A stretch of DNA of 45,137 bases. Source: Sphaerosporella brunnea. Taxonomy: Eukaryota > Ascomycota > Pezizomycetes > Pezizales > Pyronemataceae. Location of the stretch: the NCBI GenBank assembly GCA_008704415.1, contig VXIS01000362.1, forward strand, positions 1 to 45,137, in the 5' to 3' direction. The number at the start of each line of letters is the position of its first letter. The first letter of the stretch is position 1. The translations under genes were made by a program, and so were the position numbers. Positions 11,571 through 21,468 of this stretch are shown in pieces. A model generated the notes under the pieces. The model was not told the origin of the DNA. It saw nothing but the letters and a program-made list of their open reading frames with translations, and did no database searches.

Positions 11571-12593
11571 GGTGGAGGGGCAGGTTGAGTGGGCCGAGCT
11601 CGTCGAGGTTCGTTGCTCGGTTGCTGACCGCTAAGCTAGCTGGAGCTGACGTAGCGAGATGCTGACAAGGAGGATCTACCTATCTGCCTATCCTCGTGAG
11701 TTGCGTGAATGAGCTGCGTGGATGAGCTACATGCGTGACGTCGAGGGGGACAGAAAGCCGAGTGGATGTCTACGCATAACGTTAACGGAGGGAGGGTGGG
11801 GTTACCACGTTCTAAGGCAAGTACATACACTTGTATTTACAGATCGATAAGGCTACTTGCTTAGGTAATCAGTACCGATATCGAAGGAGTTGTCAGTGGA
11901 ACGCTCGTCAACGGCAAACGTATTGGAAACACCCATAACCCTGACCCTGCGGGCGCTAAGAGAGAACGGTCGCAGGGTCACGCTTTTCAGTGCGATTTTT
12001 GCTTCGTCGAATGCATGATCTTGTAGAGTATCTTCCTGGCTTTAATATAGGTCCTTGGTCGACCAAATTGCTTCAAAACTCGTGGAGTTAGAACGCGGAA
12101 AGTACGCAGTACATTTGGGAAATATGGATCATCTCTGGGCGGAACGTCGCATGCTGGGCTTGGCGGAACGATGACACAGAGATGTGGCGCAGGTGGCGCA
12201 GGTGGCGCAGGTGGCGCAGGGTTGGAGGCTTGGCCACGGTCGCGTTTTGTCTGCCAGTCGATTCAACCCAGCAACAGCAAGCGACATCCCACCCGAACAA
12301 GAGCACACGAACGACAAGGTGAGTCTGTTTAATGTCAACAGCAGATTCAGGTGAATGTGCTAAGTTTAGGTGGAAATAGATCACAGTCTACCGCCCACAG
12401 CCTAGACCAGGCCCGGTTCTCAAAGGAACAAGGCATCATGCCAACGGTGATTACCCTCTCTGAATGTCTTGTTTAGTCCTTCGAGAATTCGCGGCGCCTA
12501 CCGTAGAATCCCGGCAATAACGCAGTTGCACGGCCTGAAGAGTATGCTAGGAATCAAAGAAAATCGAAATCTATGCGGCCATGAAAGCCAAAA
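11571..12593. other. Intergenic region upstream of atg4
   Basis: This must contain the atg4 promoter, since that gene reads leftward from 11570. I see no confident gene. It holds a four-copy 9-bp tandem repeat at 12184-12219. Confidence 0.5.
12184..12219. repeat. Four tandem copies of the 9-mer GTGGCGCAG
   Basis: Four identical head-to-tail units with no mismatches. The period is a multiple of three, so it could code for a Trp-Arg-Arg repeat from an ATG at 12183. No convincing gene continues from it. Confidence 0.95.
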
Positions 12594-13087
12594 ATGCGTG
12601 GGCAGAAGGAGAAGGCGTGGCTCACCTCGCCTCACATTCATGTCGAGGCATTGCAGAAACCTAAGCAGAGGGAGCGGCGACCGCTTGCCCGCACTATAAA
12701 GTACACTTTTGGGGACCGCGCAACTGCGCTATTACCGGGATTCTACGGTATTGCTACTGTGCTCTCCGGCAGCATTACCGGGTCCTTCCTCTTCGCTCAG
12801 AACTACATGTACCGCAATGGGATTAAGTCGGACATGCAAGCACTGAAGAGCCGAAAATGAGCTCCGTCGAAGTGAAACTCTCAAAAAAGGTCAATGGCAT
12901 TGGTGGCAAAAGAGATCGAATTGCTCAAGGCTAAGACCCGAATGGCAAGATTGGAGACAAAGGTGGAAAAGGTCGTTTGAAGACTGAGCAGCTTAGGGTA
13001 CAGGTGCAATACCATAAGCTCGACTTGAAGCAGGGTCATGGTTTAAAGCATAAGCTTCGAATCAGCATTGAATTATGGGATTTCTAG
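12594..13087 (+). pseudogene. Interrupted frame: membrane segment plus coiled-coil-like tail
   Basis: A frame opens at ATG 12594 and encodes 88 residues ending in a hydrophobic stretch (PGFYGIATVLSGSITGSF), then YRNGIKSDMQALKSRK and a stop at 12858. The same frame resumes after two close stops, from ATG 12894, with a charged helix (VAKEIELLKAKTRM, ARLETKVEKVV) to a stop at 12978-12980. A shift of one frame then gives EQLRVQVQYHKLDLKQ and ends at 13087. This looks like one small membrane-anchored coiled-coil protein broken by two stops and a frameshift. It could instead be a gene with introns I did not resolve. I do not recognise the family. Confidence 0.3.
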
Positions 13088-13342
13088 GATACGGTGCATG
13101 CAAATAGGGGGGTTTGACTCGGGCGTTTGCTACAATTACAATGCTTTTTACCCATTTCATGTTGAAACCGGAGCTACGGGTGCAGGCCGGCAGGTTTAGG
13201 GTTATGTTGATACCTCCGGATGACCGGGAATCTCAAAATCTCGCCCGGGAGCGGGAGCGGGGCGACCCGGGTGGCGAATATCAAAAAGTTTATTTTGTGA
13301 ACTTCAAGTGCGCAGCAAGGTGGCGGGCAAAATGCAAATTAT

Positions 13343-13723
13343 TTACCTGCCAGTGCGCCTCGACCTCGAGCAACCACAGCGCTTGCCAGCGGCCTTATCC
13401 TGAACAGTTTGCCGTGCCTTTTTCCTGGGAGCGCTATCCGGGGGAGATGATAGACCGCTTGACGCCGGCCCCACCGTATCCTCCTCCTCCCCCTCGACCT
13501 CCTCTCCCTCGTCATCCTCGTCCTCCACACCCACCTCATCCCTGTCCGCGTCACCTACACCGCCCACAAGCTCTTCAGAATGCTGCGCTTGCCCTACCTG
13601 CCTAGTTTTTTGAAGACGCAAGCGGGTTCCAGTGAAGGTGTACTCCCACTCCTCCACCTGCGCTGTGTATACATGGGCCCTTTCTTTGAGGTCCCTGGCG
13701 ATGCGTTGTAGCTGTCGCGCCAT
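13343..13723 (-). CDS. Possible small acidic-tailed protein, unrecognised
   Basis: A 126-codon frame begins MARQLQRIARDLKERAHVYT and continues through an Arg/Glu/Trp-rich helical stretch. It then has an acidic low-complexity block (DEDDEGEEVEGEEEDTVG), a Ser/Pro patch and a basic patch (PRKKARQ). The order looks protein-like, but the acidic block comes from a CTC/CTT-rich tract on the other strand and could be an artefact of simple sequence. A possible donor, AG/GTAAAT, lies just before the stop, so a further exon is possible. Long frames on both strands overlap at 13594-14256, so coding strand is uncertain. No family assigned. Confidence 0.3.
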   Translation of the reverse strand: MARQLQRIARDLKERAHVYTAQVEEWEYTFTGTRLRLQKTRQVGQAQHSEELVGGVGDADRDEVGVEDEDDEGEEVEGEEEDTVGPASSGLSSPPDSAPRKKARQTVQDKAAGKRCGCSRSRRTGR

Positions 13724-14413
13724 TTGGTAGTACCGATGGTGGCAGTGGATTCAAGTTGTGAGGTCGCGGGCAGGAATGCAGGATTTGACTTAAAGGGGCG
13801 GCATGCTCGGCGTGCAGAGGAGGGTCCCGGACCGGGTCTGCCAGTGGAGACGCAGATGAACGAAGAATTTGACTCAAGGGAGCTGCATGTTCGGTTGAAG
13901 GTCCGAAGGAAGAAGTTGAATACTTTCAGGTCTGCAGCTGCGTGTCGATTGGGGTTGAGACGAGCACAGAGTCTGGCTGAGCGAACAGGCGGGCATTTGG
14001 ATGGTGGATTGCAGCGGGACTTGGGAGTTGATGACGATACTAGTATATCGACAATCGCCGGATCGCCGCCACCGGGCATGGTCACAAGCCTGGTCGTCAA
14101 AAAACAATTTAGGGCCGTCAGCCAAGCGGACGGGGAGGTTCTGAGTTTCCCGGTCATCCATATTGGAGAGTAGATCCGGTACCTACAGCAGCACCCAAGG
14201 CATCGCCAGGTCTGGGACCCTAAACATAAGGTTATTGTCGAGAAGGCGTTGCTCAAGCTTCTGCCGAAACTGCAGCGCTTGGCGATGGAGGAGAATGCGA
14301 CTTTCTTCGATCTTGCAACGACTCCGGAGGAGTATGAGCGCTTGCTTTGCCAGATATGTTCTGCAGTAGCAGACTTTGAGAGGCTGCAAGAAGTGCGGAG
14401 AGCTCAGCTGTGA
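13724..14413 (+). pseudogene. 230-codon frame broken by a single TAG
   Basis: One frame stays open from 13724 to the TGA at 14411-14413 except for a TAG at 14171-14173. The part after the TAG reads like a helical protein (KHKVIVEKALLKLLPKLQRL, then TTPEEYERLLCQICSAVADF). The part before it is less convincing. No normal intron removes the TAG: GTAGAT...CTACAG around it would be only about 19 nt. It may be a relic, a gene with an unrecognised intron further upstream, or chance. The opposite strand is also open over 13594-14256. Confidence 0.22.
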
Positions 14414-15244
14414 TGGAGAGGGTACTGTATACATGACTGGCAATGGTGGGATTCAATCTATGTAGCACTGTAGCTTTAATTACAGCCAGCGAGTCTGTCC
14501 TTTAAAGTCCAGACGAGTGAGGGACGGTGACTAGGATATCTCTATCTTATTCTTGACCCTGCAAGTGAGGCTTGCCGGAACGAGAGGAACGCAGTGATTA
14601 AGTACTCGTGGGCGTTGAGTCCTTTTTGGCGTCCTGCCTGCATTTGAGAAACAAGGGGGCCAGTACCTGCAGAGCTTAGAAAGGACCGGATAGCTTCAAC
14701 CAGCAGTAACTCTCCACTGGCACTCATAGGTTAAATTCGAGTCTATAGCAAGCGAGCGTACGAAAAGGAAATAATTTTCCGGGGAAGAAAATTGCTTGGT
14801 GGAAAAGATCAAAGACTGGTAAGCTTGATACGTTCTGTTTGGCGCGACAACTTTACACCCTCGGATATGCTTCATGCATGCCTTGAAATCGCATGGACAC
14901 AGCCTTACACGAACTCGACTGCGCAGTATCCGCTCGTACCAAACTGTACGCTTGCTACACCGAAAGTCACCAAACGACGATGGGGAATATGTTCGTCGTA
15001 GGCTGGAAGAGACTTTATAAAAGAATAAATCATCAGGACAAAGCTTATGCTCAGATTTCGCTATCCTTCCCACATGTTCTCCCAACGCAACACACTTCCC
15101 AGGACGACAGACGCCCACCTACAACTTGTAACTCAATCGTCTTCCTCGTCCTGTCGGGCAGCCAGCATCATGGCGGCAAACAACTGCTGCGTGTGATGCA
15201 CCCCCCAGTGTCCGCTTGGCGTCTGAACTCTCGTGCCAAGGATG
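14414..15244. other. Intergenic stretch, nothing confident
   Basis: A 140-codon frame at 14696-15118 (-) has no motif I recognise and no clear splice partners. I see no RNA gene or repeat. Confidence 0.45.
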
Positions 15245-16303
15245 TCATACGTGCACCAGCTGCAGCGCATAGTCCAGGTTGATTGAATGCAGGATTACCA
15301 GCGGGGTTCGCACCAGCCTTGGGCGTTCGTTACATGGAAGCCAACAAGTTGTTTGTATCGGGACATCCATCTGGCAGACTTGTACCGTGATAAATCTCGC
15401 CCTTGCCAGACACTTAACATACATATTTTTTTGTTGACTCGATCTTGATCCCGTAATCCGCAACCCAAAAGTTTCCACCACGGTCAGATGGCAAGTTCCG
15501 CTCGGTAGTCGAGGTCATACGCCAGCTATGGACATTACGCTCTTTATGACAAAACCCCCTTGTGCTAGGCTAGCCGTCTGAAACTCGTAAAATTCCTTGC
15601 CGGCAGCGGAGACAGCTTCGGAACCGGTCTTGATGGGAAGCTCCATTCCCAGAACTTCATTTGATGATTGGCGTCCATCGTAAAGGCGAGCTTGTTAGAG
15701 TTCCTGCGGAACCCTAGCTTTGGTCATGTTCCACATGAGCGCCCAGACGCAACTGGTGAGGTGTTCCCAGGCGGTAATTGTCGCCTTCGACAATAAGTTC
15801 TGTGCCCACATGATCGAAGGACAGTGGCGTGAACCAGTATGTATTTGACAAGGCTGAATGTACCGGGGGTCATCAAGACGCACACTCTTCTTGATGCACA
15901 CCCCTTTTTGAACGATAGGATTAGCCCACTTAAGGACGCCGGGTTCTGCGCAAAAGTTCCATATAACAATGTGCACCATTTCACCAGCATCCCTAGACGT
16001 TTCAGCGATGTGGCAATCGTACTTTGCCAAAGAACCCTTCATGGCAAAAGAACCAGACGCCACGGAGAATTTATCATCGACAATGACCCGCAGACGTGGA
16101 AGCGTGTTGTGGGGCCAAACGAGGACGATATCGTTTAGGACAAAATCACTCCAGAGATGTCGGAGTTGGGAGTCTGATTCGATCGTAGAACCGGAATCCG
16201 GGCTCCCTCGCGCCTGCGCATACGTACGCATGCGTACGCTCGGCCTGAGGAAATGGTGATCATGGCCCTCGCGAGAGATGGTCGCAGACTTTGCGGCATC
16301 CAC
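15245..16303 (-). pseudogene. Long interrupted frame, probable decayed gene
   Basis: A single reading frame runs the full 1059 nt with only two internal stops: a TAA at 15697-15695 and a TGA near 15550. It gives segments of about 202, 48 and 80 residues. The first has protein-like texture (LNDIVLVWPHNTLPRLRVIV), as does the second (VLGMELPIKTGSEAVSAAG). About 16 stops would be expected by chance over this length, so former coding is likely. I cannot name the family. The stops could also lie in unrecognised introns, but no canonical donor/acceptor pair removes both neatly. Confidence 0.38.
16215..16239. repeat. Alternating pyrimidine-purine tract with 16-bp palindrome
   Basis: 25 nt strictly alternate pyrimidine and purine. 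Within them, 16223-16238 is the perfect palindrome CGTACGCATGCGTACG. Such tracts can adopt Z-DNA or cruciform structure. It could also be a binding site for a dimeric protein. Confidence 0.9.
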
Positions 16304-17777
16304 CCACCTCCTGACTACCCACGGACTACCGGCATCGCACCGCCCACGGGTTCCCCACTGGGCCTACAGCGATCGCCAATAAGGTTGGTGGACGGGTGGT
16401 GGGCAGGCATCCGAACAGGCGCCTGCGGCTTTCGGCCGTGTACTGGGCGTCTACGGAGCATCTACCGGGCGTTTACCGCGTCTACCAGTTGCCCACCCCC
16501 TCCTCGGCGCCCGGCGGTATTGGGCCATAGCAGCCGCGCCGCGCGTTGCGCCTTTACACAACAACCAAAAGACTAGATTCTCGCGGCCCGGTGAGAGACA
16601 GCTTTTCTGTTGCGGTGTTATAAAGGCCGTGTTGTTTCTCGCGTTGTCCACGGGCCCCAGATGCACATCGGAAACTCTGCGGAGCGTGTCTTAAGCCGTA
16701 TGAGCGAGCACACACAGAGTCCTCCAGCGCCGAGCCAGTGCCGAACCGGCGAACTCACTTGCAGCGCAAAGGGCATGCGCACTAGCACTGCTCACTGCGA
16801 CGCACTCTAGCGGAAAATCAAAACGTGCGCAAATGTGTTGGAACCGGGTAGATAAGTTCTAGTATCTGAGCACATCGAGTGAGATCTCGATAGATAGATG
16901 CGAGTGGTGCGGCGAACAGCCCCACTCACCTAATAGTGCGAGTCGCTTTAAACCTTCGTGGGCTAGGGGTAAATAGGGTGAGTGACTTTCGGTGATCCAG
17001 GCCTTGCAAACCAGCACTGTCGCCCCTCGCTACTGGTGCCGCAACCACAGTTGACCGACGCCGGTGAGAGAATGACGAAGACTATTTTGACAGATCTGGG
17101 GAGCCCGGAGGCGCCCGGAGGAGCAGCGCAACCGCAAGAAAGTGTTCACCTGAATGCCGATTGCAGAGGGCACAGAATGACGCTGTCCATGCAGAGTTGG
17201 CCGCCGATCCTGTCGTCTGAGCAAAAATTGGCAGAGGTGAACCGCTTCGGCGGCTTGGACTAGTAGATGGAGTTAGGGAGTGGTGCGGAGGAAGCAAGAC
17301 TCGCCCACATCTGTACAGGCTGTACTACTCTACTCGCCGTGGATCCTGATCACCCAAGAAGGGGCTACGACGACGGGTGCACCGGGGTCTGCCAAGAGTT
17401 TATGGTTTACTGCTGCTGCCTAAGGTCTATATCAGGAAGACCCTATTCTATGGGTATCTGCTGGATAAAATTCAGTCTTCATTCCACTTTCCTTTTTCAA
17501 TTATTGAGTTCGAGCACGGCCCAGAAATCACCCTCCTGTCCGAATGACATCCACTGAATGGCTGAATGCAAACTCAGCGCAACCTTGATATCGCAATAAA
17601 ATACAAAACCGTCACAGCCAACTATCTGGGCTCCTTAGAACTTTTATCTATACCAATAACACCAGCTCGAGCAATCAGAAAAAAGAGAGTCCTCCTCCCC
17701 CCAATCTGAGCCTTTCACCTATATACAGTCTTTTCCGTACCACGAGCCCACCCACCCCCCAAACCACCCCCCCAAAA
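16304..17777. other. Intergenic stretch downstream of the Zn2Cys6 gene
   Basis: This must include the 3' region of the transcription-factor gene that ends at 17778. A 93-codon frame at 16982-17263 (+) has no recognisable motif. I see nothing else I can support. Confidence 0.45.
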
Positions 17778-20506
17778 TCAAATATCATAAATGACCAATC
17801 GCCACCCCCTTTCCCCCATAAACTCCACCCAGTCCACCACTCCGTCGTGCTCCTGTCGAGCATATACCTCCCTCAGCACACCGTTGACCACCTGTATGTT
17901 GGAGCCAACACTGTCCTTCTCGAACGCCATCAGCGTGTCTGCAACCCACATCTTCTCGTCCAGGGAACCGGATTCGATGCCTGCGATGAAAAGCGGGAAG
18001 AGCATGTATCTATGGTTTGTGACTAGACTGCTGCTGGATGAAGAGGGCACAAGTTCGTGGTCTAACGAGGTGGCCTGTGCTATGATAGCTGAGATGGCCG
18101 CTTGCACCTCTCCCAGCCTTTCGGCGGTGAGAGATGCTCGTTGGAGTGGGAATACCGAAGTGTGACCGAAAATAACCGCTGTGTTGTAGAGGGCCCGAGC
18201 CTAGAATGGTAAGGAAAAAAATAACGTATGGAGGGAGAGGGGGGAATACGTGTTCATAGGTTTCCTGGATAGCCGGTAGGACGTGGGACCCAGCAGCAGC
18301 AGAGACCGAGGAAGCGCCGCTGATGGCAGCGGAAGTGATCAAGTCCTCGACCCTCGGTTGCTCGGTCTGCCACACATTCTTCAGCTGGTAGACGATCTGG
18401 TAACACTCGCTCTCACCATAAACCACCGCGTCGAGAGCGGCTGATGCCTTCGGATCCCTCATCTTGTGTGACAGCTGGCCCAGCTTGCTGGCGTGCACGA
18501 ACACCTTCTGCGCCAGGCCGAGGACTTCTTCGAAGAGGGTTAGGATCTCCGGTGCTTCGATGGGTGCTAGGGGCGCTGTGATATCCTGAGGATCCGGCAT
18601 GCAGCCTTTCTCCAGGAGTTTGTTGACCAGCTCGCCGTTCCCCCCGGCCGTAAGCGCGGCGTAGGTGTCGATGACCACGAGCCACCACAATAAGTACGGC
18701 AGCCTTTCCTTGCCACGTCCATCCATGCGGGTCTGCAGAATGCATAGCAGCTGAGTGAGGTGCTGCTGCCACATACCTTCTCGCCACTGCTCCGCTGCCT
18801 CAATTTCGTAGATCAACAATAGAAAATGGGTAAAGAGCGTTCCATCGGACTGGAGATCGTGAAGACTTGTCTGGAGCGTCGGAAGCGCCTGTTGATAGTG
18901 CTGGAGAGCATCGAGGGCACAATAACCGGCGCGATGGCTAGAGCTTAAGGCAGAGAGTGCCACGATGGCATGAAAGAGCTACAATTATGCAATCCCCCCG
19001 CCGTTAGGGGGCATTTCTACATAACAAAGATAGAGACAAACATACCGGTGGAAAACTGATACTTTCACTCTCGAATGGATCCAGATTTAATCCGCCAGGG
19101 AATGGAGTGGTTCCACTGGGTTGCAATCCAGCGTCGTGCATCTTCATGAGTTTAGGCGCCAAGTACTGACGATAATACTCCAGGTCCTTAGTGACCAATT
19201 CCTCGGCGTCGAGCATTGGCGGCCACTCGATCTGACCCAAGCCTATATCCCCTGGAGCCCCAAGATCCGAGCTCGTTTGTCTGGACGACTTTCCCTTCCC
19301 ATGACCAGCGGATAACGAGAGCGAAGTGCGCCGTGATGGCGTGGGCTCCTCGAACTTCCTCAGGATGACAATCTCGGGATCATCGTTAGCAGCAGGCAAA
19401 TCGAGGATGGAATTCCACGCAAGCTCCGATTCGACATCGTGGTGGGGAGCTTCAGCCTTGACCGATTGTTGATCCGGAGCACCCATAGGAGTGGGAGATA
19501 TCACATAATTCCCACCACCACCACCGCCATCACCACCCCCTTCTTCCTCGTCTTCCTCTTCCAGAGCAAGGAAGCTGTCCGGATTGCAAATGAGGTTGTA
19601 CGTACCGGGCCTTTTCGTGATGGCCTTCAGCTCGCGGTCGTCATCGTTTGTGAGATCCGCAAAGCGTGGGAGCGCATCCACATCTATCGGCGGCGGCGAG
19701 AAAAGGCACTCTCTCGTTCTTTCATAGCTCATTTTTGCTGCAATCGTACAACAATGAATATGTGGGAAAAAAAGACCCACAATACTGGGAAGGGAGATTG
19801 CACTCACGATCCCAAACAATGCTTCCTCTGGTCGAAACATCCGGCATTCTGCCCATAATCCTCTGCGTATCATCTCGGAACGAGATCCTCGGGCTATAAT
19901 CGCAACGATGTTGAAGCCGCACACATTGCTATATATTCATAATCGTCCCCAGCTTGAGCGTAAGGATCCACAAAGTCCCACCACCACCATATGGGGCACA
20001 CATACTCCGCACTTTGGATGCTTCTCGTCACACTTGACCTTCCGAGTCTGTACAGAAGCCCGCCAGGGAACAATATTAGTTATGCGAAGGCAAGAACACG
20101 GCTTAAGGAGAAGGGAGGGAGGGGGGGGGAGCAAAGACTACCCGACAAGTCCTGTATTGTTCATGTAATGAGTCTGATATTTATTTGTTTTGTAGTAGGG
20201 AGACTACTGGGGCGGTTTTTTGGGGAGGAGAGAAAGAAGGGCGTACCAGCAACCACTCCTCGAACGTGGTGGCAATCTGCCTTTGGGCAAAGAGCTGTTT
20301 GAAGCTGCAAACGGCGCGGCTAGATCAGGCGGGCTCGTTGCGAGCGAAAGTAATCCCCGCTCTGTTTGCTGGCCGCTCTTCGGGGCAATAGGTGCCAATC
20401 TCGACGACGACGACGGCGACGACGATGACGATGAAGACGGGTTTCCTAAAGCACAGCTGCTCTGATCAGTGGTTTCAAGCTGTTGCAGGTACGATTGATC
20501 CCTCAT
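17778..20506 (-). CDS. Zn2Cys6 transcription factor with fungal trans-domain 2
   Basis: Model: exons 20506-20247, 20151-20142, 20047-20006, 19928-19808, 19737-19046, 18978-18250 and 18200-17778, 758 residues; introns 49-95 nt. After a Ser-rich N-terminus the zinc cluster reads CWTCRTRKVKC, then KCGQCVRLQHRC, with Cys86, 89, 96, 103, 106 and 113 at C-x2-C-x6-C-x6-C-x2-C-x6-C spacing. It is built from four exons: exon 2 is only 10 nt and supplies the bases completing W-T-C-R. Exon 4 ends STRGSIVWD and joins PKMSYERTRE. A Glu/Gly-rich linker follows. The C-terminal half (FHAIVALSALSSSHRAGY, HYQQALPTLQTSL, THFLLLIYEIEAAEQW) matches the helical domain of fungal specific transcription factors, Fungal_trans_2 type. 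Likely nuclear and DNA-binding; targets unknown. Start chosen at MRDQSYLQ; an upstream in-frame ATG (MSSPFFCG) is possible. No neighbouring metabolic cluster is seen. Confidence 0.88.
20142..20151 (-). other. 10-nt micro-exon of the Zn2Cys6 gene
   Basis: The exon is GACTTGTCGG on the coding strand, preceded by ACAG and followed by the donor GTAGTC. It adds the last base of the Trp codon plus Thr-Cys-Arg. Without it the second zinc ligand is missing and the reading frame fails. The flanking introns are 95 and 94 nt. Confidence 0.8.
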
Positions 20507-21468
20507 GGTACTGGAACTTCCACAAAAAAAAGGCGAAGACATAGAGAAAAAAATTAGCAAATGAACGGAATAGTTAACTACACTGGATGGAACGGGTATG
20601 CAGGTAGGCAGGCAGGCAGGCAGGCCTAATGGAGGGCCCTTCAAAAAACATCCCATGTTTCCCTAATTTTAGAATTCGCCACGACAACCAGACCCTAGAC
20701 TCACCTAGGTATACGGCTGCTCTCCAGTGCGGGCGTAACGAGCAATAATGTGAGGCGCAGGCAGGCCGTTCACCATGTGTTCAAGGTAATGGAAAGGTGC
20801 TTGGGCCTGAAGGTCGTCGTTGTTCATCGAAGGGACCGATTCAAGGTGGTACGGTGTAATGAGGTAGCATCGATTGGTCGAAGAAAATAACCAGGGCAAA
20901 GAGAGTACGAGGATCAAAAGCGAAGGATATGATGGCTCGTTGCGGGTTGCATCCCCCGTGAAATGGACAGGATGTAAGTTTGCTACTGTGCGGGGTTTCT
21001 CAAAGTATCAATATTCGGTGACAACTCTGCTGGCAATAATAATGGACTCAGGTATCATCCTCCGATGTGTGGCAGGTTTGAGATGGCAGGGGACATTTTC
21101 ATTCAAAGTGGTGGTTGAAAGCTTCGACGACTTATCCCACTCACCTGGTACTCGCCCGCGTCCCGGCTTCGCGTGAGGTCACGCTCGGCGGACGTTGAGA
21201 AGACTGACGGACACGGGCCAAGGATACGCGTAAACCCTTCGTTCGTTTGTGGTGCGTCGGCACGAACTGCCTCGAGCCTCGAAACGAAAGCTTAAAAGCA
21301 CGGATGGCCTCGAGGCTAGCCCTAGGGTCAGGCACAGCCTAGAGCGGGCTGAATGTCAATCCACCATCGAATCATAATTTGCAGAACACCAGTATAAATT
21401 TAACATTCATGCCCCGCAAAACCACGCAGGTACACGGGAGCTTCAACCATAGCGTGAGAAACGCTGTG
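20507..21468. other. Intergenic region between ECM29 and the Zn2Cys6 gene
   Basis: About 960 nt. It should carry the 5' leader and promoter of the transcription-factor gene and the 3' end of ECM29, both on the minus strand. A GGCA tetranucleotide repeat lies at about 20604-20624. No gene seen. Confidence 0.5.

Noticed and set aside
20241..20260. Reading the zinc-cluster exon through to the next acceptor without a micro-exon
   Set aside because: It gives Cys-Trp followed by Thr-Arg-Lys and loses the second Cys and the frame.
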